Positions 57,311 to 64,000 of a stretch of 64,000 nucleotides of DNA are shown piece by piece. The stretch is taken from contig NZ_CP109162.1 in assembly GCF_035920445.1 (NCBI RefSeq), positions 744,001-808,000 of the forward strand. The letters are read 5' to 3'. The stretch's first letter is position 1. Every line of letters begins with the position of its first letter. The notes below the pieces were generated by a model that saw nothing but the letters and a program-made list of their open reading frames with translations, had not been told where the DNA came from and did not search any database. Source of the stretch: Nocardia sp. NBC_01730 (GTDB lineage Bacteria; Actinomycetota; Actinomycetes; Mycobacteriales; Mycobacteriaceae). A program made the translations under genes and the position numbers.

Positions 57311-57997
57311 AGTGAACCCGGATCCGGACCGATGTTCGCGCTGGTCGCCTCGTCACCGGTTAGGTGTTGCGTGTCCAGCGCCGGAGCCGACTGCGACTGC
57401 ACCCTCGCCCGGTGCCGACCCGCGTCAACGACGTTGCCATCACGCCCTACCGGCGGGTCCGATCGACAGCGTGCGATCGGTCGTCTACTGCGTTATCCCG
57501 ACCGGCTGACCGCTGCCATCGCACGGGACGGATGCGGCAACACCGCAGTCGACAACGCGGACCGAGAGCACGGGTACTCGGGCCGAGATCCCTGCTCGGT
57601 CACCACCATCGACGACGGATTCATCGGACTTGCCTGATCGGCCCGGCCGGACGAACTCCGCACGCGGCAACGCGCCGGGTCGAGCGCAGGCGGGGCGGCC
57701 GCCTTGTGTCCTCGTAGACGGCGATGGCGACGTTGGAGAGACCGGCCGGAAGTCGGGGTACGCAGCCGATCGGCGATATGCGACTCGATGAGGACGTCAT
57801 CGGCAGGCCACGAGGGTGCGAGGCCGAGTAGCGGCACATCGCCCCGGCGGTAGTCGATGTCGGCGTTGCGGGTCGTTGCGTGTGGGGTCTTCCGCCCGGA
57901 GCTACCGCAACCACCGTGCGCATGTGCCACTGCGGCGACATCGTCAAGATCAAAAACTTGGCGGGCTGAGTCAGTTACCCGGATCCGGATAGATCGA
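57311..57997. other. Gene-poor stretch between IPT gene and LuxR gene
   Basis: About 690 bases with no credible gene. On the minus strand a short FDDVAAVAHAHG-like string resembles PLP enzymes but does not extend. It probably holds decayed sequence. Confidence 0.35.
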
Positions 57998-58714
57998 TCA
58001 CTCGGACGGAAGGCAATCGTCCGGGAGGGATCGGATTCTGTGCCCGAGATGCTCTGCCACGTCCGCGCGTTGAGTCACGCCGAGCTTCTCCAGGATGTTG
58101 TGCACATGATTCTTGACCGTGCATACCTCGATTCCCAAGCATGCGGCGATCGCACGGTTACTCAGGCCGAGCGCGATGTGATCGGCGACCTCCGACTCGC
58201 GGGCGGTGAGCAGTGGGCGTGAGCGACGCAGGCTATTTTCATTGGCAAGCGTGGCGACTCGGCGCATCAGCCCGGCCGCGATCACCGGTGAGCACAGCAT
58301 TTTCCCTTGTGCCGCATGCCGTATCGTCGCGATGAGATCGTCGATGGATCCTTCGCGCGGTACGTATCCGACCACCCCCGCTTCCGCGCAGGCGACGACA
58401 CGCTGCTCGGTTTCCGGGAGCGCGAGAGCCACGATCTTGGTATTTGGGAATTCTCTGGCATACAGCCGTGCGCTCGCCGAACTGTTCACCGCGGACATGT
58501 CCAGCAGGAGGATGTGCGGGACGACTTGACGAGCGAGGTGGAGTCCGTCGACGGGATGCTCACACGTGGCGATCTCACCGATGTCGCGAAGCGCGGATAG
58601 TACCGATGCCAGCCCTTCGCGGTACAGCCGGATCGGCGAGACGATGACTATCCGCAACGCGGACTCTTCGCTTCGGCAAACTGCACGGGCCCCTTCGAGC
58701 ATCCCCCTCAGCAC
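57998..58714 (-). CDS. NarL/FixJ-type response regulator with LuxR HTH
   Basis: 238 residues. Receiver-like domain (RIVIVSPIRLYREGLASVL, ILLLDMSA with the phosphoacceptor Asp, GVVGYVPREGSIDDLI) and a C-terminal LuxR HTH (LTARESEVADHIALGLSNRAIA, TVKNHVHNILEKL). No sensor kinase is adjacent. GTG 58714 overlaps the stop of a 30-residue ORF (GTGCTGA), suggesting translational coupling. It is a plausible regulator of the two IPT/TIG genes, which share its leader (inference). Confidence 0.85.
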   Translation of the reverse strand: MLRGMLEGARAVCRSEESALRIVIVSPIRLYREGLASVLSALRDIGEIATCEHPVDGLHLARQVVPHILLLDMSAVNSSASARLYAREFPNTKIVALALPETEQRVVACAEAGVVGYVPREGSIDDLIATIRHAAQGKMLCSPVIAAGLMRRVATLANENSLRRSRPLLTARESEVADHIALGLSNRAIAACLGIEVCTVKNHVHNILEKLGVTQRADVAEHLGHRIRSLPDDCLPSE

Positions 58715-58800
58715 CCCTTCGTGAAGCCCGCCATCAGCAGAGCGACAAGGGCCTTCGCGCTCCCTCCTGGCCGGTAGCCGAAAGGATTCAGCGACGCCAT
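58708..58800 (-). CDS. Small peptide (30 residues) coupled to the LuxR gene
   Basis: ATG 58800 follows AAGGAGGA with good spacing; an ATG one codon earlier is too close. The product starts MASLNPFGYRPGG and has a hydrophobic stretch (ALVALLMAGF) ending in FTKGC. Its TGA overlaps the GTG of the response-regulator gene. It may be a leader peptide, signal peptide or small membrane peptide. Not recognised. Confidence 0.55.
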   Translation of the reverse strand: MASLNPFGYRPGGSAKALVALLMAGFTKGC

Positions 58801-58910
58801 CATTCCTCCTTGACCGCGGCTAGGATTGCGTCCACCTACCTCGATCGCCCGCAGTGGCGCTGTCTCCTTGTCGCTGTTTCCTCTGCACCTGGGGTGCTCG
58901 GCTCTATTAC

Positions 58911-58983
58911 TATTAAGTCCCCTGGACTGGTAGCCGGGCAATGCGTCTCACGATCCGTTTTCGTCCTTTTTCGGATTGCTGCC
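58911..58983 (-). promoter_or_regulatory. Shared leader element, copy C (upstream of the small peptide/LuxR unit)
   Basis: About 80% identical to copy A by eye (AATCCGAAAA, AAAACGGATC, TTGCCC then 20 bp then TAATAG). Downstream it even carries GACAAGGAGACAGCGCC, a relic of the IPT genes' ribosome binding site, but with ACTG where their ATG would be. Confidence 0.6.
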
Positions 58984-59313
58984 ACGCATGAGCATGCCGG
59001 GCGTTCGGGTCGACTCGGCGTTGCGCGCTCGACCGGTCCGTATCGGACACGAGCATCCGCTCATTGCGCTCCGGCAGGTCGCGGAGGAGTACGCGCTTCT
59101 CGGTCGAGAGAGTTTCTCCCAAAACAACTTTCTGGTAGTCGCTGCCGAATGCCCTTGGCGAGGTTGTGTCGCGCGGATCTACTGGCGTGGCTTCGGCGGT
59201 CGTCGGCTCCAACCGTTCCACCCGCGTGACCGCGTCACCGAGTTGCGCACGTATGCCGTCAACTGCGTCGCCCGCCGATATCGCGGAGCGAAGTTGAGAA
59301 ATGATTCGGGGTG
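58984..59313. other. Stretch without a recognised gene
   Basis: About 330 bases downstream of the ABC operon. A minus-strand frame with RIISQLRSAISAGDAV and DLPERNERMLVSD is open but has no recognisable product or start. Confidence 0.3.
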
Positions 59314-60426
59314 TCAGTCCGCGATTCGTGTTCCGTTGGCGGGATGGAACAGGTGAACCGAGGCGGGATCTTTGACCTGCAGCGTGAGTGATTCCGAGAT
59401 CTTGGCCGGGGCACGGGTCGCCGAGCGGGCGACGAAGGTGAACGACTCGCCGGCGAGGCCGGTGATCGGCGCATCCGGAATGCGCGCGTAGATGTATGAC
59501 TCGTTGCCGAGTTCCTCGACGAGTTCGACGGTGACCGCGAAACCTGTGCCGTCGCGGCGGAGTTCGAGCTGTTCGGGCCGGATACCGATGGTCACCGTGT
59601 CCAATCCCGCCTCGCCGAGGCGGGTCATCTTCTCGCGCGGTAGTTTCATCGTGGTGTTGGCGATGTCTACGCCGCCGGAGCTGATGGGCACCCGGAACAG
59701 GTTCATGGACGGTGATCCGATGAATCCGGCGACGAACGCATTCGTAGGCCGATCGTAGAGTTCGGCGGGGGTGCTGAACTGCTGCAGCCGGCCGTTGCGC
59801 AGCACCGCCACCCGATCGCCCATGGTCATGGCTTCCACTTGGTCGTGGGTGACGTAGACGGTGGTGGTGCCGAGCCGCCGTTGTAGCGCGGCGATCTGGG
59901 TGCGGGTCTGCACGCGCAGTTTGGCGTCGAGGTTGCTCAGCGGCTCGTCCATACAGAACACCCGCGGCTCGCGCACGATGGCGCGGCCCATCGCCACCCG
60001 CTGCCGTTGTCCGCCTGACAGTTTCGCTGGTTTGCGGTCCAGATAGGGGGTGAGGCCGAGCAGTTCGGCCGCCTCGGCGACGCGGCGCTTGCGTTCGGCC
60101 AGCGGCACTTTCATCATCTTCAGCGCGAAACCCATATTCTCGCCGACGGTTTTGTTGGGGTACAGCGCGTAGTTCTGGAACACCATGGCGATGTCGCGGT
60201 CCTTGGACGCCACGCCGACCATGTCCTGGTCGTCGATGCGGATGGAGCCGGCGTCGATTTCCTCCAGACCGGCGAGCATGCGCAGCGCGGTGGACTTGCC
60301 GGAGCCTGATGGCCCGACCAGGACGATGAACTCGCCGTCGGCGATATCGAGGTCGAGCGAGTCGACCGCGAGCGTGTCCGCGCCAGGGTAGACGCAGGAC
60401 GCGGAGTCGTAATGGATTGTGGCCAT
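59314..60426 (-). CDS. ABC transporter ATPase, UgpC/MsiK/MalK type
   Basis: 370 residues. Walker A GPSGSGKST (about 38-46), Q-loop FQNYALYP, signature LSGGQRQ, Walker B VFCMDEP, H-loop VTHDQVEAM, and the C-terminal OB/TOBE regulatory domain (GIRPEQLELRR) of sugar importers. It starts 9 bases after the MalG-type permease stop, so it is the last gene of the operon. It energises import through the adjacent permeases. Confidence 0.9.
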   Translation of the reverse strand: MATIHYDSASCVYPGADTLAVDSLDLDIADGEFIVLVGPSGSGKSTALRMLAGLEEIDAGSIRIDDQDMVGVASKDRDIAMVFQNYALYPNKTVGENMGFALKMMKVPLAERKRRVAEAAELLGLTPYLDRKPAKLSGGQRQRVAMGRAIVREPRVFCMDEPLSNLDAKLRVQTRTQIAALQRRLGTTTVYVTHDQVEAMTMGDRVAVLRNGRLQQFSTPAELYDRPTNAFVAGFIGSPSMNLFRVPISSGGVDIANTTMKLPREKMTRLGEAGLDTVTIGIRPEQLELRRDGTGFAVTVELVEELGNESYIYARIPDAPITGLAGESFTFVARSATRAPAKISESLTLQVKDPASVHLFHPANGTRIAD

Positions 60427-60435
60427 TGGCTTTCC

Positions 60436-61314
60436 TTATTTGATGGCGCCGAAGGACAGGCCGCGCACGAGCTTGTTCTGCGCGAGCCAGCCGGCGAGGA
60501 CGACGGGCAGGGCGGCGAGCACGGCGGCCGCGGACAGCCGGGCCCAGTACAGGCCCTCGCCGGTGATGAAGCCGACCAGGAACACCGGAATCGTCTGTGC
60601 CTGTACGGCGGTCAGGTTCACCGCGAAGAAGAATTCGTTCCAGGAGAAGATGAGGCAGATCAGCGCGGTGGCGGCGATGCCGGGGGAGACCAGCGGCAGG
60701 ATCACCTCGCGCACCGCGGTCCACAGGCTCGCGCCGTCCATGCTCGCGGCCTCGAGTAGCTCGCCCGGTACTTCCAGGAAGAACGATCGCATCATCCACA
60801 CCGCGATCGGCAGATTCATGGCGGAATAGAGAATGACCAGCGCCCAGATGTTGTCGAGCAGCCCGATGTCGCCGACGATCACGTACAGCGGCACGATCGC
60901 GGCCACGATCGGCAGCATCTTGGTGCCGATGAAGAACATCAGCGCATCGCGGGTGTTGTGTACCGGGCGCAACGACAGCGCGAACGCAGCCGGAATACCC
61001 AGGGCGAGAACGAGAACAGTCGACATCACGGTGGCGAACGTGGAGTTCAGCAGAGTGGTGCCGATGCCGCTGTGCAGCACCTCCGAGAACTGGTGCAGAG
61101 TCGGGGTGAAGACGATCTTCGGCGGATCGGTGTAGGCGTCGCCCTCCTGTTTGAAGGCCGTCAGCACCATCCACAGCACCGGGAAGAACATTCCGATGCC
61201 GACCACCCAGGCAAGCGCACCCCACAGCATCTCGACCCGACCGCGTCGGCGCCGGATCGGAACATGCTGTACCGCAGTGGGGTTGTCGATGGGAGCGGTT
61301 GGGGTGGTCATCAT
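60436..61314 (-). CDS. Sugar/polyol ABC permease, MalG type
   Basis: 292 residues, about six TM helices, with the EAA loop (EAASMDGASLWTAVREVILPL) that docks on the ATPase. The start ATGATG follows AAGGAGGCGGCGGC; its ATG overlaps the stop of the MalF-type gene (ATGA). The longer open frame to 62082 is a shadow of the MalF-type gene. Confidence 0.9.
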   Translation of the reverse strand: MMTTPTAPIDNPTAVQHVPIRRRRGRVEMLWGALAWVVGIGMFFPVLWMVLTAFKQEGDAYTDPPKIVFTPTLHQFSEVLHSGIGTTLLNSTFATVMSTVLVLALGIPAAFALSLRPVHNTRDALMFFIGTKMLPIVAAIVPLYVIVGDIGLLDNIWALVILYSAMNLPIAVWMMRSFFLEVPGELLEAASMDGASLWTAVREVILPLVSPGIAATALICLIFSWNEFFFAVNLTAVQAQTIPVFLVGFITGEGLYWARLSAAAVLAALPVVLAGWLAQNKLVRGLSFGAIK

Positions 61315-62279
61315 GCCGCCGCCTCCTTGCCGGTGAATGATGTGAACAGCAGTCGCAGCGCGAGCGTCGCGACGATGGTGGTCGCGATCACGGTGACGAC
61401 ACCCATCGCCGCGGCCTGGCCGATGTCGAAACCGAGGAAGGCGCGCTGATAGATATAGAAGGGCAGATTGGAGCTGGCGATGCCAGGCCCGCCCGAGGTC
61501 ATCATGTACACCGCGTCGAAGGTGTTGACCAGATAGATCGCCCCCAGCACGGCTCCCAGTTCGATGAACCGGCGCAGATGCGGCAAGGTGAGTTCGCGGA
61601 AGACCTGCAGGGAGTTCGCGCCGTCGACGCGGGCCGCCTCGACGATGTCGCGCGGCATCGACTGCAGCCCGGCCAGGATCAGCAGCATCATGAAGGGTGT
61701 CCACTGCCACACCAGATCCGCCATCACCGCGGGCAGCGGATACCTGCTCACCCAGTCGATCTGGCCGGCCCCGAACGGTTTCAGCACGAAATTGACCAGT
61801 CCGAACACCGGATCCAGCATGGTGGTTTTCCAGATCAGCGCCGCCGCGACGGGAGTCACCAGAAATGGCGTGATCAGCAAGGTGCGCACGATGCCACGGC
61901 CGAGGAACGTGCGATCGAGCAGCAGTGCCAGCAGCAGCCCGAGGATCACCGCGATGATGACAGTTCCGACGATCATGATGACTGTGTTGAACGTGACCTG
62001 CCGGAACTGGCTGTCGCGGAACACATCCACGTAATTCTGTATCCCGGTGAAATGCTGCGAGCCCGGCCGGATCAGGTTCCACGACTGTGTCGAGTAGTAT
62101 AGCGTGAACACGAACGGCACCTGGGTGACCACAACCATGAAGATCAGTGCCGGCAGCAGCGGACCGCGCCGGCGCCAGGCCTCGCCGCGCGTGAGCTGGT
62201 CTCGCCGCGCGACGATCGTCGGGGGTGTCTCAGCGGTCGGATGCTCGGAAGCAGCGGGAGCTGTGGTGGTTTCAGACAT
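61311..62279 (-). CDS. Sugar/polyol ABC permease, MalF type
   Basis: 322 residues, about six TM helices after a cytoplasmic N-terminal tail, with EAARVDGANSLQVFRELTLPHL as the EAA loop. It starts two bases after the binding-protein stop and ends with a 4-bp overlap with the MalG-type gene. Confidence 0.9.
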   Translation of the reverse strand: MSETTTAPAASEHPTAETPPTIVARRDQLTRGEAWRRRGPLLPALIFMVVVTQVPFVFTLYYSTQSWNLIRPGSQHFTGIQNYVDVFRDSQFRQVTFNTVIMIVGTVIIAVILGLLLALLLDRTFLGRGIVRTLLITPFLVTPVAAALIWKTTMLDPVFGLVNFVLKPFGAGQIDWVSRYPLPAVMADLVWQWTPFMMLLILAGLQSMPRDIVEAARVDGANSLQVFRELTLPHLRRFIELGAVLGAIYLVNTFDAVYMMTSGGPGIASSNLPFYIYQRAFLGFDIGQAAAMGVVTVIATTIVATLALRLLFTSFTGKEAAA

Positions 62280-62281
62280 GA

Positions 62282-63649
62282 CTACTGGTTCCCTCGATAT
62301 GACCTGCCGACCGCGTCGGCGTATTGCTGGGCTTGGTCGAGTGCGTCACGGACGCTGATCCGACCGGCGATGGCGGCGCTGATCTGCTGGCTCACTCTGG
62401 TTCCGAGATCCTGGAACTCCGGTATGGCGAGGAATTGGATTCCGGTGTAGGGAACCGGCTGCACGGTGGGATGTTCCGGATCGGCCCCTTGCATCGACGA
62501 CAGCGTCAACGGACCGTATGCCTCCGATGCCTCCGCGTATTCGGGAATCCGATAGGTCGACATTCTGCTGCCTGGTGGAACATGTGACCAGCCGAGCTTC
62601 TCGCCGACCGTCCTGATGTAAGGCTTGCCGGTCATCCAGGAGATGAATTTCCACGCCGCATCGGGTTTATCGCTGGATGTGGGAATCCCCAGCGACCAGG
62701 TGTACAGCCAGCCGGAATTCGGCTTCTGCGCGACCGGCGCCGGTGCGTACCCGATCTTGCCGACCACCTTGCTGGATGCGGGATCTTCCAGCACCGAGAC
62801 TGCCGACGTCGCGTCGTACCACATGGCGGTGTTGCCCTGGGAGAGTTGCGTCGCGCACTCGCTGAATCCGCTGGTGGCTGACCCGGGTTCGCCGTGGGCG
62901 CGCACCAGGCCGATGTAGAAATCGACGGCACGAACCACTTCTGGACTTGTGAGCTGGGCGTGCCAGTTCTCGTCGAACCAGCGTCCACCGAAGGTGTTGA
63001 TGACAGTGTTGAGGGGGGCCAGCGATTCGCCCCAGCCTGGCTTGCCGCGCAGGCAGATTCCGGACCGGCCGTGCGTGGGATCATCGAGCTGGGCAGCGTA
63101 TTTCCCGACCTGATCCCAGGTCGGGTTGTCCGGCATGGTGATTCCGGCCTGTTCGAACAGGTCCTTGCGGTACATCAGGAACGAGGATTCGCCGTAGAAC
63201 GGCACAGAATACATGTCGCCATGGTGGGATAAGGACTTCTGCAGTGACGGGATGAAATCCTCTTCGTCGTAGTCGGGCGACTCGCGCTGGTAGTTCGACA
63301 GGTCGACGAGCCAGCCGTTCTTCGCCCACTGTGGAGTTTCATAGTTGCTGATCATCACCACATCGAATTCGCCACCGTGGGTAGCTACCGAGGCGGTGAT
63401 CTTGGCGCGCGCCTCGTTCTCCGACAACGACACGAATCTGAGTTTCGTGCCGGGGTTTTCGCGTTCGAACTCGCCGGACAGCGCGATGGCGTCCTGCATC
63501 TGCGAGTTCGAGACCATCGCGATGGTGACGGTGTCGCTGCCGGAGGTGAACGATCCGGCGCCGGCACAGCCGCCCACCCCCATCACGGCCGCAACAGCCA
63601 GCGTCGCCACGGCTTTCGCACGCTTTCTCATCGGGCGGTGTTTGTTCAT
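62282..63649 (-). CDS. Sugar/polyol ABC substrate-binding lipoprotein
   Basis: 455 residues. Lipoprotein signal with the lipobox VGGC at C28, then an extracellular solute-binding domain of family 1 (SGEFERENPGTKLRF, DVVMISNYETPQWAKNGWL, KPDAAWKFISWMTGKPY). The best family match is with polyol (sorbitol/mannitol) binding proteins, but the sugar is not certain. ATG 63649 follows AAGGAGAG; its ATG overlaps the regulator stop (ATGA), so a longer frame upstream was not used. Confidence 0.85.
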   Translation of the reverse strand: MNKHRPMRKRAKAVATLAVAAVMGVGGCAGAGSFTSGSDTVTIAMVSNSQMQDAIALSGEFERENPGTKLRFVSLSENEARAKITASVATHGGEFDVVMISNYETPQWAKNGWLVDLSNYQRESPDYDEEDFIPSLQKSLSHHGDMYSVPFYGESSFLMYRKDLFEQAGITMPDNPTWDQVGKYAAQLDDPTHGRSGICLRGKPGWGESLAPLNTVINTFGGRWFDENWHAQLTSPEVVRAVDFYIGLVRAHGEPGSATSGFSECATQLSQGNTAMWYDATSAVSVLEDPASSKVVGKIGYAPAPVAQKPNSGWLYTWSLGIPTSSDKPDAAWKFISWMTGKPYIRTVGEKLGWSHVPPGSRMSTYRIPEYAEASEAYGPLTLSSMQGADPEHPTVQPVPYTGIQFLAIPEFQDLGTRVSQQISAAIAGRISVRDALDQAQQYADAVGRSYRGNQ

Positions 63650-64000
63650 CGAGCAGGGCTCTCCTTCTGTTCCAGCAGCCACCGCGCGCACTCGATATCG
63701 GTGACGAGGATGGTGGCCAGTCCGCCCCGCAGTGCGCCGAGGACCGCTTCGTGCTTGGTCTCTCCGCCGGAAATCAGCAGCGCGGTTCGGCAGGCCCGGA
63801 TGGCATCGAGTCCGACCGAGACTGTGCGTGCGGCAAGGGATCCTGCGACGTCGCGGCCGTCGGCGTGGAAGAATCGACCGCCGATCTCACCGACCGCCCC
63901 CAGTCCGCGCAGTTCGTCGAGGATCGCGGTGTCGAGGTAGCTGCCTTCGAACAGGGTGGTGGCGGTGGAGACCGGTCCGACGCCGAACATCATGATGTCG
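63646..64000 (-). CDS. SorC/DeoR-type sugar-sensing regulator, C-terminal part (cut by window end)
   Basis: The visible 115 or so residues belong to the sugar-phosphate-binding domain of SorC-family regulators (VGEIGGRFFHADG, SVGLDAIRA, GGETKHEAVLGALRGGLATILVTD). The HTH end lies outside the window. It overlaps the binding-protein ATG by the sequence ATGA, so it heads the operon and likely controls it in response to a phosphorylated sugar or polyol. Confidence 0.8.
   Translation of the reverse strand, partial: DIMMFGVGPVSTATTLFEGSYLDTAILDELRGLGAVGEIGGRFFHADGRDVAGSLAARTVSVGLDAIRACRTALLISGGETKHEAVLGALRGGLATILVTDIECARWLLEQKESPAR

Noticed and set aside
57621..57960. Short string resembling PLP-dependent enzymes (FDDVAAVAHAHG)
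   Set aside because: The similarity does not extend in either direction and no active-site Lys motif follows.
58913..61225. 770-codon minus-strand frame
   Set aside because: It overlaps the ABC ATPase and MalG-type permease in another frame and is rich in Arg/His, a shadow.

Overview
The window is high-GC actinomycete DNA, most likely from Nocardia or a close relative. The evidence is a PknK-like kinase-ATPase, a second receptor-type Ser/Thr kinase, a mycolic-acid/cyclopropane-synthase-like methyltransferase, IPT/TIG-repeat proteins, many GTG starts, leaderless-looking promoters, and a giant modular toxin-like gene of the type seen in Nocardia. Genus assignment is inference.

Region 1 (1-25.3 kb) is dominated by one giant plus-strand reading frame that is already open at base 1. 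It mixes many LacI-type HTH modules, sigma-factor-like modules, one CdiA_C-like nuclease domain, a PI3/4-kinase- or HipA-like module, at least seven (probably eight) papain-like Cys-His modules of the toxin glutamine-deamidase type, and two nearly identical MFS transporter-like membrane domains. An 8-bp tandem duplication at 19493-19508 shifts the frame; without it the protein would span about 7,765 codons in this window. After its 3' end lie remnants of a Tn3-family transposase, an IstB (IS21 helper) gene and a displaced 0.2-kb copy of the giant gene.

Region 2 (25.4-33.8 kb) holds a short-chain fatty acid transporter, a small membrane protein, a YiiX-like permuted papain-fold protein, a divergent MerR/MFS efflux pair with a 24-bp palindromic operator, a ferritin-like protein, and decayed genes (PNPOx fragment, truncated FAD monooxygenase, alpha/beta hydrolase without its nucleophile). 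A small secreted protein ends this block.

Region 3 (33.8-51.7 kb) holds a secreted CBM14 chitin-binding-like protein, an integrase remnant, convergent cyclopropane-synthase-like and phytanoyl-CoA-dioxygenase genes, a transmembrane Ser/Thr kinase, a degenerate cyclase-family protein, an orphan hypX, a pknK-like gene, a TetR regulator with two operator boxes in front of a decayed acyl-CoA dehydrogenase/SDR operon, a DUF6492-type glycosyltransferase-like gene and an HTH-containing regulator-like gene.

Region 4 (51.7-64 kb, minus strand) has two IPT/TIG-repeat genes (15 and 5 repeats, neither with a signal peptide) and a small-peptide/LuxR response-regulator pair. All three units share a related leader of about 73 bp and may form one regulon. 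The window ends with a polyol/sugar ABC-importer operon (SorC-type regulator, lipoprotein, two permeases, UgpC/MsiK-type ATPase).
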